Positions 49,016-57,668 of a stretch of DNA of 64,000 bases are shown piece after piece; position 1 is the first letter of the stretch, and each line of letters begins with the position of its first letter. This stretch comes from Candidatus Hadarchaeales archaeon (GTDB taxonomy: Archaea > Hadarchaeota > Hadarchaeia > Hadarchaeales > WYZ-LMO6), in NCBI GenBank assembly GCA_038736355.1, contig JAVYML010000003.1, forward strand, positions 86,093 to 150,092. Direction: 5' to 3'. A program made the position numbers and the translations under genes. The notes beneath the pieces are model-generated. The model was not told the DNA's origin, did not search any database, and saw only the letters and a list, made by a program, of their open reading frames with translations.

Positions 49016-51739
49016 CTATCCCTCCAGTATCCTCTTCAGGTTTTGGAAGGCCGTTTCCAGGGCCTCCCCCAATCCCTCAACCCTTGGACCTCCCCCTTGT
49101 CCGAAGTTCTTCCTCCCCCCACCTCCCCCTCCCAGGGCCTTTGCCGCCGCTGAGGCTATCTCCCCACAGTTCACTCCTTTTTCCACCGCCTTTTGACCTG
49201 CCGCCACCACTAAGCTGGCTACCCTGTTGGAGCTCCCCAAAACAATCACCGTATACGGATCCTTACTCATTTCCTCCGCCAATTTTATCATTTCGTCCAC
49301 CCCCATTCCGGGCATTTCTTCCCTTATCACCAGGAACCCTCCTATCTTGGTTCCCCTTTCCCTCAGAAGGGGGGAGGTCAGGCTGGCGAGCTTCTTCCTC
49401 AGAGCTTCCACCTCCTTATACAGCAACTTCCTCTCCTCCACCAACTTCACCACCGCTTTTTCCAGTCCTTCTTCCTGTACCTCAAGCAGGGAGGCCAATC
49501 TTGTCCTTTCCTCCTCCCTCTTCCTGATCTCCTCCAAAGCCGCCTTTCCGACCGCAAACTCCAGCCTTTCCACCCCATCCTGGATGCGTTCCGTACGCAG
49601 GATCTTCAGCATTCCTATCTCTCCCGTGCTGCTGCAGTGGGTACCCGCACAGGCTTGGGTGTTCCATCCCACCACTTCCACCACCCTGAGTTTCTTTCCC
49701 GGTACCACCCCTCCCTGATAGAGCACGAAACCATACCTCTTTTCCGCTTCGTTCCTGTCCATGAAGCGGGCACGGATGGGTAGATTGGCTAGGATCACTT
49801 CGTTGGCCTTTCTTTCTATCTCTACCACTTCCTCGGGTTCCAGTCTCTTGAAGTGGGTGATGTCCAGTCTGGACTTGTCTGGAGATTTCTGGGCGCCATG
49901 CTGCCATACATGGTCTCCCAGTACCCTCTTCGCCGCTTCCAGCAACACATGGGTAGCGGAATGATGGCGCATGAGGGAACTCCTCCTTTCCCAATCCACC
50001 CTGCCCAGAACCCTATCCCCCTTTTTGAAGGGGTTGGAGGTCAGATGGTGAACAACCGCTTCCCCCACCTTTTCAACCTTTACCACCTCAACCTTCTCTC
50101 CCTTCCCCTCCAAAAAGCCCGAATCTCCCTCCTGTCCTCCCCCTTCGGGATAAAAGGCCGTGCGGTCCAGGACTACCTCTTTCCCCTCGCTCCAAACCAC
50201 CTTTGCCTTGAATTCCTTCAGGTAGGGATCTTCGTAAAAGAGAAGCCTGGTACGCGGAAGCCTTTTCTCCTCCCTTCTCTCCCCCCCTTCTTTTTTCCCG
50301 GAGGCATGCCTTTCGGCCACTTTGATGTAAAAGTCCTCAGGTACCTCCACCTTCACCCCCATTTCCTCTCCCACCTCTTTGACCACCTCCGGTGGAAGAC
50401 CGTGGCTGTCGTAGAACTCGAAGAGCTTCTCTTGGGGTAGGGAGGGGGTTTCGAGGGAGGAGAGGGTCCTTTCCACCAGCCTCCTCCCCCTGGTTATGGC
50501 ATCCAGATACCTCTTTTCCTCCAACTCCACCACCCTGAGGATGTATTCCCTTTTTTCCTCCAATTCCGGCTGGGAGAGGAACTCAAGTTCCATGACCATC
50601 AGCTCCGAGAGTGGAAGCTTGAGTCCAGCTTCCCTCAGGAGCCTGAGGGTTCTCCTCAACACCAATCTGGCCAGATACCCTTCCCTCACATTACTCGGGG
50701 TGATCCCATCTCCCAGCATAAAGGCCAGACATCTGAGGTGGTCCGCTATAGCGTAAAGGGCTTCGAGGGGGGTCATCCAACGGTCGAGCTTTTCCTTGTT
50801 CACTCCAGAGCGCTCCGCCACCTTTTCCCTGAGCAGTGCCAAATCCCTCCCGCTTTCAACGTCGATCAACCCCGCTATCTTCGAGTGCAGCTCTAGGAGT
50901 TCCTCGGGGGGCCTTTCGATGCCGGCCTCCCTTTCCAGTCTGCGGAGGAGGGGACCAAAAATGGCTTCGTAAACCGAAGTACTACCCTGTGAAACCCAGG
51001 CAATCCTCTCCAGCCCATATCCCGTGTCCACTATCTGGAGGGGGAGCTTCCTGTACTCTCCGTTCACCACCCCATATCTCATGAAAACGAGAGTGGCCAG
51101 CTCCAGTCCTCCGGCGTTAACTTCGAAGTCTTCCCCCGCATTCCCTCCTCCCTCCCAGAAATCCTCTACGTAGTTGAGGTCTTCTTCCCTTATCCCCAAT
51201 TCTCTCGTGAAGAATTCGTGGCAGAGTTCCACCGTTCTGTCATTCCAGTAGATCCTCTCCCTCTTGGAGTTGAAGGCGTGATGCCCCCCCATGTGGAAGA
51301 GGGTTAGGTGTCTTCCCGATCTCCCCACGTTGTCTATGTCGTTTAGGCGTATGCTCGGTTGGCTGACCACCAGGGGATTGGCCGGTGGGGGGACCTGTCC
51401 GCTCGTTACCCAAGGCTGGAAGTTGGCTATGGAGGCTATGGTGAGGAAGATGTCTTCCCTCCACCTCGCCACAACCGGATACCTCTTGATGATCTTGTGT
51501 CCTCTCCTCTCGAAGAACTTGAGGAAGATCCTTTCGGCTTCCTTGAGCGAGAGCCTCCTTTTGGTGAGGGGTTTTCCTATAAAGGAATACTCGTCGCAGG
51601 GGGTGTCGCCACACGTTTTCCTCTCGGGATGAAGGGTCCAAAACCACCTCCCGCACCCCTCGCACTTCCTCCTCTCGAACCCTTTCTCCCTGAAGAGTTC
51701 TACACGGTAGAGCTTTCCCGCCTTTTTCATGTTCTGCAT
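49016..51739 (-). CDS. alaS: Alanyl-tRNA synthetase (archaeal type)
   Basis: A class II synthetase of 907 residues from the ATG at 51739, which follows GGGGGAGGAT. An archaeal N-terminal zinc segment (KCEGCGRWFWTL, CGDTPCDEY) precedes the catalytic domain with FLTIASIANFQPWVTSG. The editing domain carries HHSATHVLLEAA and CAGTHCSSTGEIG (zinc and hydrolytic residues), and the end is the glycine-rich C-Ala part GGGGGGRKNFGQGG. The frame upstream of this ATG has no conserved sequence. Confidence 0.96.
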   Translation of the reverse strand: MQNMKKAGKLYRVELFREKGFERRKCEGCGRWFWTLHPERKTCGDTPCDEYSFIGKPLTKRRLSLKEAERIFLKFFERRGHKIIKRYPVVARWREDIFLTIASIANFQPWVTSGQVPPPANPLVVSQPSIRLNDIDNVGRSGRHLTLFHMGGHHAFNSKRERIYWNDRTVELCHEFFTRELGIREEDLNYVEDFWEGGGNAGEDFEVNAGGLELATLVFMRYGVVNGEYRKLPLQIVDTGYGLERIAWVSQGSTSVYEAIFGPLLRRLEREAGIERPPEELLELHSKIAGLIDVESGRDLALLREKVAERSGVNKEKLDRWMTPLEALYAIADHLRCLAFMLGDGITPSNVREGYLARLVLRRTLRLLREAGLKLPLSELMVMELEFLSQPELEEKREYILRVVELEEKRYLDAITRGRRLVERTLSSLETPSLPQEKLFEFYDSHGLPPEVVKEVGEEMGVKVEVPEDFYIKVAERHASGKKEGGERREEKRLPRTRLLFYEDPYLKEFKAKVVWSEGKEVVLDRTAFYPEGGGQEGDSGFLEGKGEKVEVVKVEKVGEAVVHHLTSNPFKKGDRVLGRVDWERRSSLMRHHSATHVLLEAAKRVLGDHVWQHGAQKSPDKSRLDITHFKRLEPEEVVEIERKANEVILANLPIRARFMDRNEAEKRYGFVLYQGGVVPGKKLRVVEVVGWNTQACAGTHCSSTGEIGMLKILRTERIQDGVERLEFAVGKAALEEIRKREEERTRLASLLEVQEEGLEKAVVKLVEERKLLYKEVEALRKKLASLTSPLLRERGTKIGGFLVIREEMPGMGVDEMIKLAEEMSKDPYTVIVLGSSNRVASLVVAAGQKAVEKGVNCGEIASAAAKALGGGGGGRKNFGQGGGPRVEGLGEALETAFQNLKRILEG

Positions 51740-51768
51740 CCAGAATCCTCCCCCTTTGAAAGTTAAAA

Positions 51769-52695
51769 CTACCCTCCCTTGAGGGCCCCTAAGATGAGCG
51801 GAAGACAGATAGTGGCATCTCCCTCTACCGTGATGTGTTTGGCCTTCCTTCCTATTTTCCCCCAAGAAATGGCTTCATGGGTTCTAGCCCCCGAAAGACT
51901 CCCATCGTATTCGTGGGCCGTAGTGAGGTAGACCGCATAGCTCAATCCCCCCTTGAACTGCGCCCACCAGATCAGGTGATGCTTGCTTATCCCTCCCCCC
52001 ACGATGAGTCCCCCAGTCCTCTTGGAAGACCAAATCCTTTCGGAGAGGAGATCTTCATCCTTCATGGTGTTGATCCTGAAATCATGATCTTGGCAAAAGG
52101 CCCAGAGCTGGTAACCCACGGCACCATCGATTATCCCGGGTACGATGACGGGAACTTTTCTCTTGTAACACCAGTAGAGGAAGGATTCTTCCTTCCCTAT
52201 CCATCTCCCCAACTCCCAGCAGAGCTCGTAAGTGGAAAATTCCCTCTTCCCCGATAGGTAAACCTTTTCCAAGAATTCCCTCATTTTTTCTTCTATGAGT
52301 ATCCCATAGGAGGAATCGGGTATGAAAACATTTCCTAACCTGTTTATCCCCTTCTTCCTCAACTCCCCATCGTCCACGTGGAAGCTTCCATGATAATACT
52401 CCCCGTAGCTCCTCGCTAGGTCATGGTCAAGGGTTCCGCAGGTGGTGAGGACCAGATCGAAGAATCCCTCCTTCACGAAATCCCTTATCACGCCTCTGGT
52501 TCCCGTGGCCATCAGACAGGCTGGGAAGGAGAGCATCTTCAGACATTCCTTGTCGGAAAGCATCTCCTTCAGGATCTCCACACCTTGGGCTAGGAGCTGG
52601 GCGTTGAAGCCACCACAGGAGCTAAACTGTTCTATGAGTTCCTTTATCCCTGTGCGCGAGGAAATCCTGAGATCCTTCACGGCTCGCCCTTTCAT
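51769..52695 (-). CDS. dys: Deoxyhypusine synthase
   Basis: Makes the first step of hypusine on aIF5A, using NAD and a polyamine. The 308-residue protein shows LTTCGTLDHDLAR, HVDDGELRKKGINRLGN, and GGLIVGGGISKHH with the catalytic Lys, then TTAHEYDGSLSGA. In the archaeal family this length is normal. It lies between alaS and rpl12 on the minus strand; the aIF5A gene itself is not in the window. Confidence 0.96.
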   Translation of the reverse strand: MKGRAVKDLRISSRTGIKELIEQFSSCGGFNAQLLAQGVEILKEMLSDKECLKMLSFPACLMATGTRGVIRDFVKEGFFDLVLTTCGTLDHDLARSYGEYYHGSFHVDDGELRKKGINRLGNVFIPDSSYGILIEEKMREFLEKVYLSGKREFSTYELCWELGRWIGKEESFLYWCYKRKVPVIVPGIIDGAVGYQLWAFCQDHDFRINTMKDEDLLSERIWSSKRTGGLIVGGGISKHHLIWWAQFKGGLSYAVYLTTAHEYDGSLSGARTHEAISWGKIGRKAKHITVEGDATICLPLILGALKGG

Positions 52696-52711
52696 GAACC
52701 CAGAAAGGAGG

Positions 52712-53017
52712 TCAGCCGAAGAGGGCAGCCAGCCCAGCCATGGCTTCTTCTTCCTTCTTCTCTTCCTCTTTCTTCTCTTCCTTCTTCTCCTCTACTTTGG
52801 GGGGAGCAGGAGCCGTTTGGGCCACAGGAGCAACGGCCACTGTGGAGGCACTTTTCAGGACCTCATCGATGTTTATCCCTTCCAAAGCGGAGAGGAGCGC
52901 CTTCACCCTAGCTTCGTTTACTTCTATGCCCGCAGCCTTGAGCACGTTCGTTAGACTCTCCTCATCTGGCTTCTTACCGGCCGCATGCAGGAGCATCACG
53001 GCATGTACGTATTCCAT
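52712..53017 (-). CDS. rpl12: Ribosomal protein L12 (P1-type stalk protein)
   Basis: A 101-residue stalk protein. It begins [16 protein letters not shown], the archaeal L12 dimerisation domain, runs through [17 protein letters not shown], an Ala/Pro hinge and a Glu/Lys-rich stretch, and ends MAGLAALFG, the factor-binding tail. GGAGGTG precedes the ATG. Last gene of the L11-L1-L10-L12 series. Confidence 0.97.
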   Translation of the reverse strand: MEYVHAVMLLHAAGKKPDEESLTNVLKAAGIEVNEARVKALLSALEGINIDEVLKSASTVAVAPVAQTAPAPPKVEEKKEEKKEEEKKEEEAMAGLAALFG

Positions 53018-53057
53018 TTTTACACCTCCAGAGGATCATTTTTTTACTCCTACCCCT

Positions 53058-53927
53058 TTATGAACCTTTCCCCTCTACTTGAGAGGAAAGGTAGAGGGCT
53101 TGCAGATGGGCCTGAATCAGGAGCTCGGAAACGGTTTCCTTGGTGAGGAAGATTGGGGAAAGGGAACGGGCTAGGGCTAGGGCCTTCGTGTGGGATTTCA
53201 GGAGTAGATGAGGCATGGTGAACTTGGTTGGATAATCCAAGGCAAGGGCGAGGGTGAGGGCCTCCTCATGGGCCTTCCTGAGCTCGCTGGAAACCACTTC
53301 TTCATCCAATTCCAACAATTCCCCGGAAAAGATCAGACCCCCTTCATATGCCGCTCTGAGCTTGAGGATGAGTTCCACCGGTTCTATCCCTATCTTGGAG
53401 AGAAGGTCTGCGATTTCCCTCGTTATCACTTCTCCCCTTTTCACCACCGTGAAGTCCTCGGAAACCACCACCTTTCCTGCTTGCACTTTGGCCTTCACTC
53501 CCACCCTTTGAAGTTCGCTGACGATGGGTCCGGGAGGAAAGTCCGTTTCTCCGGCTTTGATGATGACGTCGGTGGAAGCGACCCTCCCAGGCTTGGGTGG
53601 AGCCCTTTCCCTTTCCTCTTTGATGAGGCGGTTGAGCTTAAGGGGTGGAAGGTCTGTGAAGACAAGGGCGCTCTGACCTTTTACGTGCTCTGAAAGTTTC
53701 TCCAGTCCTTTCCTCTCCTTTGAGGCCTCGGAAAGGGCCAACTTGATGAGGGTATTCCTAGCCACCAAGATTTCGGCCTTTCCCCTCAACTTTTCCCTGA
53801 TCCTTTGGAAGAGGGGGGCAGGAAAGCCCTCGAAGTCTAGGACCCCCACCACCTTCGAGGAGAGAATTTTCTCCTTCAATTTCTTCAGGGTCTCCACTTT
53901 CCAAGAAGGATAGGTGGTTCTTTTCAT
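53058..53927 (-). CDS. rpl10: Ribosomal protein L10 (P0), without the usual acidic tail
   Basis: The stalk base protein. N-terminal RNA-binding part with VLDFEGFPAPLFQRIREKL and ILVARNTLIKLAL, then the inserted domain with FPPGPIVSELQRVG, and helical spine segments (ALALDYPTKFTMPHLL) that bind L12 dimers. At 289 residues it is shorter than the usual 310-340: it stops at YLSSQVEGKGS, with no Glu/Lys run and no GLxxLFG end, which archaeal P0 normally shares with L12. No matching sequence follows the stop in any frame before rpl12. Confidence 0.95.
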   Translation of the reverse strand: MKRTTYPSWKVETLKKLKEKILSSKVVGVLDFEGFPAPLFQRIREKLRGKAEILVARNTLIKLALSEASKERKGLEKLSEHVKGQSALVFTDLPPLKLNRLIKEERERAPPKPGRVASTDVIIKAGETDFPPGPIVSELQRVGVKAKVQAGKVVVSEDFTVVKRGEVITREIADLLSKIGIEPVELILKLRAAYEGGLIFSGELLELDEEVVSSELRKAHEEALTLALALDYPTKFTMPHLLLKSHTKALALARSLSPIFLTKETVSELLIQAHLQALYLSSQVEGKGS

Positions 53928-54577
53928 CTCCTCACCTCCAGCTTTACGGGTTTGCCCATGGTGGTCTTCAGATAGACGGCTTTGATGCGACCTTTTCCCT
54001 TTTGGAGGGCGGTCTCCAAAGCCTCCAGTACACTGAGGGCGTTTTCAGCCACTTGTTCATCGGGCATTCCTTCATCCCCTATTCTGGCCCTAATGGCGAG
54101 CTGGTCCCTGGTCCTGAGAAAGAGGAGCTTTCGATATCTCTGTAGGACTTGCTGGAGGTTTACGTTAGGGGGTAGAGGTCTCGGAATCTTATCCCTTGGA
54201 CCGAGGATACGTCCCAGCAACCTTCCGACCAGAGGCATGAGGTCGGGTTGGGCTAAAAAGAGATCGTATTCCTTTGCCAGTTTTTTGACCTTTTTGGGAT
54301 TTTTGCCCAATTCTTCCAGTTCTTCCCTGGAGAGTACAAGGTCTGCCCCTGCTTCCTTGGCCTTCAGGGCCATCTCACCTTCCGCAAAAACGACAATCCT
54401 TCTGGTCTTTCCGGTGCCATGGGGGAGAAAAGCCTCGAAGGAAATCCTTTCTTCGGTCTTCTTCAAGTCCAGATTTTCTAAGCTTATTTGGATTTCTATT
54501 CCCTGCTTGAACTTTCTCCCCTTTCCGTTTTCCTTTGCCTGCTTTATGGCTTCTTTAAGTGCCTCTTTGGAAATCAT
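53924..54577 (-). CDS. rpl1: Ribosomal protein L1
   Basis: A 217-residue protein of the L1 stalk, which also represses its own operon in archaea by binding mRNA. It shows [57 protein letters not shown] and [14 protein letters not shown] at the end. It overlaps rpl11 and rpl10 by 4 bases each. I did not find a clear L1-binding stem in the short leader. Confidence 0.97.
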   Translation of the reverse strand: MISKEALKEAIKQAKENGKGRKFKQGIEIQISLENLDLKKTEERISFEAFLPHGTGKTRRIVVFAEGEMALKAKEAGADLVLSREELEELGKNPKKVKKLAKEYDLFLAQPDLMPLVGRLLGRILGPRDKIPRPLPPNVNLQQVLQRYRKLLFLRTRDQLAIRARIGDEGMPDEQVAENALSVLEALETALQKGKGRIKAVYLKTTMGKPVKLEVRR

Positions 54578-55035
54578 TTCAGCTCCTCCTCGTATTTGCC
54601 TTCGTCGATCTCCCTTTGGACTTCCCTCGGATCTTTACCTTCAACGGTCACCCCCATGCTCTTGCAAGTTCCCAGTACCTCCTTCACCTTCTTCTTAAGG
54701 TCTCCACCTTTCTCCTTGGCTATCTTGATGACTTGGGAAAGGGTAAGGTTGCCAACCACTTCCTTACCCGCAGTTTTAGCTCCCTTTTCTATCCCCAGCT
54801 CCTTTTTTATTAGGACCGAGACGGGAGGAGAGCCCACTTCTATCTGGAATTCCTTCGTTTTTCTGTCCACGGTAAGGATGACGGGTACTTTCATGCCACT
54901 GAACTTTGCGGTAGCTTGGTTTATTTTCTGAACTACCTGCCCCACGTTGACCCCTAGGGGTCCCAGGGCTGGGCCAAGGGGGGGTCCTGGATTGGCCTTT
55001 CCTCCTTCTACCAGTAGCTTTATCCTAGCCTTCAT
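54574..55035 (-). CDS. rpl11: Ribosomal protein L11
   Basis: A 153-residue protein of the GTPase-associated centre. It begins [19 protein letters not shown] and continues [20 protein letters not shown], the L11 signature, and ends with [19 protein letters not shown], the rRNA-binding domain. The ATG lies 35 bases after the spt5 stop, and the stop overlaps rpl1. Confidence 0.97.
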   Translation of the reverse strand: MKARIKLLVEGGKANPGPPLGPALGPLGVNVGQVVQKINQATAKFSGMKVPVILTVDRKTKEFQIEVGSPPVSVLIKKELGIEKGAKTAGKEVVGNLTLSQVIKIAKEKGGDLKKKVKEVLGTCKSMGVTVEGKDPREVQREIDEGKYEEELK

Positions 55036-55070
55036 CGAAACACCACCCCCTCATCCACTAAAAAGCTTCT

Positions 55071-55565
55071 CTATGGGGATTGTTCTCCTTCGGCACCCTT
55101 TTTCTGTATCACCTTTACAGCTTCTGACTTGACGGTCACGGGTATGGGTACGGTGGCTTCGAAGAACTCAACCGTCACTTCCTCTTTCTCCCTATCCACC
55201 TGTACAATCCTCGCCCTCTCCCCCTTAAAGGGTCCTGAACAGATTTCTACCAAGTCTCCCACCTCCATCCTCGTTACGGGAGGTTTGGGAAAGAGATATT
55301 GCTCCAGTTCTTCTATGGAAAGCTCTCCAGAGACCATCCCCCTGGCATGCTTTACCCCTGCCCTGGCTTTTTCCACGGAGCTCCTTCCGTATGCTTCGAC
55401 GAAGAGATAACCTGAGAGGTTGGCAGGAGCCATCACGGCTAGGATGGGAAGGTTCTGTTTTTTGGCGTGAGCGATGATCACATCAGCAGTATTCTTTTCT
55501 TGACCTACCGTGACCCTTATGGCATAGATGGATGACCGCTGGGCCTCTTCCTTTTCTTCTTCCAA
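55071..55565 (-). CDS. spt5: Transcription elongation factor Spt5 (NusG homologue)
   Basis: A 164-residue elongation factor with the NGN domain (about residues 12-95: SIYAIRVTVGQEKNTADVI, then LSGYLFVEAYGRSSVEKA) that binds the RNA polymerase clamp, and a KOW domain (about 98-150: VGDLVEICSGPFKGERARI). TTG at 55565 is the start; no ATG lies before the NGN domain. It follows secE by 2 bases, the archaeal form of the secE-nusG pair. Confidence 0.95.
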   Translation of the reverse strand: MEEEKEEAQRSSIYAIRVTVGQEKNTADVIIAHAKKQNLPILAVMAPANLSGYLFVEAYGRSSVEKARAGVKHARGMVSGELSIEELEQYLFPKPPVTRMEVGDLVEICSGPFKGERARIVQVDREKEEVTVEFFEATVPIPVTVKSEAVKVIQKKGAEGEQSP

Positions 55566-55567
55566 AC

Positions 55568-55735
55568 TTAGGCACCCCCCAACAGAAGCCTGCTGATGGC
55601 CATGATGAGAAAGCCCACCATTCCGATAAGCAAAATCCCCACTCCAGTAACTTTCGAGGCTTCAGTGAATTCCTCTTGGTTCGGTTTCCTAGCTACCAGG
55701 AGAACACGCCTTATTTCGCTCAGTTTGGTGCTCAT
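55568..55735 (-). CDS. secE: Protein translocase subunit SecE (Sec61 gamma)
   Basis: A 55-residue single-helix protein that clamps SecY. The minus strand reads [20 protein letters not shown], then EEFTEASKVTGVGILLIGMV, ending with the helix and RLLLGGA. The conserved RKP-x-EEF part is the amphipathic helix on the membrane surface. Its ATG overlaps the ftsZ stop (ATGA). Confidence 0.95.
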   Translation of the reverse strand: MSTKLSEIRRVLLVARKPNQEEFTEASKVTGVGILLIGMVGFLIMAISRLLLGGA

Positions 55736-56841
55736 ATCCTCTTCAACCCTAGATCTATTTGCTCTGGTTTTAGTTTGGGGGTGGGTGGCTTGGGCTGGGA
55801 ATGGGGAGAATAGACTCCCGTCACTACCAACAACACCCTCAAGTTATTCTTCATTTCTTCGGAAATTTGGGCGCCGCATATCACCAGGGCATCGGGGTCC
55901 AGCACCTCAGAAACCTTGCCGAAGACTATCCCGGCTTCGCTGAGGGTAAGGCTGGGTCCACCTACCACGTTGATCAGGGCCCTTTTGCCCCCCGAAATGT
56001 CGACTTCCAGCAAGGGACTGTGGATGGCCTCTTCCACGGCTTCTTCAGCCCTGTTTTCGGTATCGGATTCTCCTATTCCTATAAGCGCGGTACCGCTATC
56101 CTTTAAAACGGTTTTCAAGTCGGCGAAGTCCAAGTTGATAAGACCTGGCTTGGTTATAGTTTCCGTTATTCCCTTTACGGCATTCATGATGATTTCATCG
56201 GCTACTTTGAAGGCAGCCCCCATGGGTAGGGCCGGAGCCAATTCCAAGAGCTTGTCGTTGGGGATGACGATCATGGCATCCACGTTCTGCTTCAGCCTTT
56301 CCAAACCCTGCCTCGCGTTGAGCATTCTTCTGTTTCCCTCCACCCTGAAAGGCAAGGTTACCACGGCAACCGTTAGGGCGTTGAGTTTTCTAGCTATTTC
56401 CGCCACGACCGGCGCGGCACCCGTTCCCGTACCTCCACCCAACCCGCAAGTGATGAAAACCATGTCGGCTCCGTACAGGTGATCTTTTATCAAATCTTCG
56501 TCCTCCCTGGCAGCCTGCTCCCCCTTTGCAGGGTCCGCTCCTGCCCCCATTCCACCGGTAGTTTGTTTACCTATGAGGATCTTGCGATCGGCTAAAGTGT
56601 AGAGGAGGTCTTGGGCGTCCGTGTTGATCGCAATGGTTTCGGCCCCATAAATTCCTACTTCCATCATTCTGGAGAGGGTATTTCCTCCACTTCCTCCACA
56701 TCCCACCACAAGGATTTTTACCGCAGCCTTTTCGTGGATTTCCTTGAGTTCCTGGTCTGTGTACCCTCTCTTGGCAGGTTTTTTCTCCCTTCCTATTTCT
56801 ATGCCTGGTTTGACAGAGTCTACAAAGGATGGAGCACTCAT
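55732..56841 (-). CDS. ftsZ: Cell division protein FtsZ
   Basis: The tubulin-like division GTPase, 369 residues. [13 protein letters not shown] is the N-terminal nucleotide loop, [16 protein letters not shown] the tubulin signature, and NFADLK holds the Asp of the synergy loop region. The N-terminal 35 residues form a short linker and the C-terminal tail ([20 protein letters not shown]-like) can bind SepF, encoded 7 kb away. It is first in ftsZ-secE-spt5-L11-L1-L10-L12. Confidence 0.97.
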   Translation of the reverse strand: MSAPSFVDSVKPGIEIGREKKPAKRGYTDQELKEIHEKAAVKILVVGCGGSGGNTLSRMMEVGIYGAETIAINTDAQDLLYTLADRKILIGKQTTGGMGAGADPAKGEQAAREDEDLIKDHLYGADMVFITCGLGGGTGTGAAPVVAEIARKLNALTVAVVTLPFRVEGNRRMLNARQGLERLKQNVDAMIVIPNDKLLELAPALPMGAAFKVADEIIMNAVKGITETITKPGLINLDFADLKTVLKDSGTALIGIGESDTENRAEEAVEEAIHSPLLEVDISGGKRALINVVGGPSLTLSEAGIVFGKVSEVLDPDALVICGAQISEEMKNNLRVLLVVTGVYSPHSQPKPPTPKLKPEQIDLGLKRI

Positions 56842-56870
56842 TTCATCAGTGAAAGGAGTTTTCTTTGGTT

Positions 56871-57668
56871 TTAAAGCTTTTGAGAAAGAGAGCGTTTTAC
56901 CGTGAGCTTCGTCACTCCCAATTTCCTACACGTTTCGCTTACTATTTTTTTCTGTTCCGAGTTTAGACCGTCTTCGTCCGAGAGGACTAAATCGGCTCCT
57001 CCTTGAGTTCTAGAGAGGGCTTGTTTCAAGAGCCCTTCCGTGAAGGTCACATATTTTGGAAGGAGATGACCTATCCAGTACTTGGTTTTGAGGACGGTTT
57101 CGGTGTGTCTAGGTGCGTAATGTGGTCCTCCCACTCCTATTGCCCTCAAGCATTCTCCAGGAGGGGAAAGAACGGCTTTCGCCACGGCTTTTCCAGCCTC
57201 TTCTTTGGTCCACTCTTCTCTGGTGCTGCCTATCTCCACGAAAGTTACTGGGACGCTCAGATCGGTGGGACCGTGATGGGTGGCCTCTAAACAGACTTGG
57301 TGGGGAAGGTTCATTTCTTCCTTTGCCTCCTGGAGAGAGCGCAGAATCGATCCCACCGTTTCAGGTTTAGCAAACGCCAGCTTTTCCCTTTGGGGTTCTC
57401 CTGGAACATGTACCGAAAGGGTAGGTACTCCTGAGATGCTGACATGTCTTGAGAGGATTATCACCTCCTCGACGGGAAAGGGGAGGAACCTCATCTCCAG
57501 CGGGTTTTCCTCCGAGAAAAGGAGAGCGAGTTTCCCATAATAATATACTTCTCCCCGTTTTTGGAAGGGGTAAGATTTGAGGAGATGGCGGCAGATGTTT
57601 TGGGCAGCTGGATCTTCCAGCGGGGCTAGAAGGAGCCTGGAGACCCAAGTCCTTTCTCGTGAAGTCAT
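56871..57668 (-). CDS. dtdA: D-aminoacyl-tRNA deacylase (DtdA)
   Basis: Removes D-amino acids from mischarged tRNA; the archaeal/plant GEK1 class, zinc dependent. The 265-residue protein shows SRHVSISGVPTLSVHVPG, EATHHGPTDLSVPVTFVEIG and IGVGGPHYAPRHTE, with several conserved His residues for zinc, and DEDGLNSEQKK near the end. The start overlaps the acyl-CoA synthetase stop (4 bases). Confidence 0.95.
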   Translation of the reverse strand: MTSRERTWVSRLLLAPLEDPAAQNICRHLLKSYPFQKRGEVYYYGKLALLFSEENPLEMRFLPFPVEEVIILSRHVSISGVPTLSVHVPGEPQREKLAFAKPETVGSILRSLQEAKEEMNLPHQVCLEATHHGPTDLSVPVTFVEIGSTREEWTKEEAGKAVAKAVLSPPGECLRAIGVGGPHYAPRHTETVLKTKYWIGHLLPKYVTFTEGLLKQALSRTQGGADLVLSDEDGLNSEQKKIVSETCRKLGVTKLTVKRSLSQKL

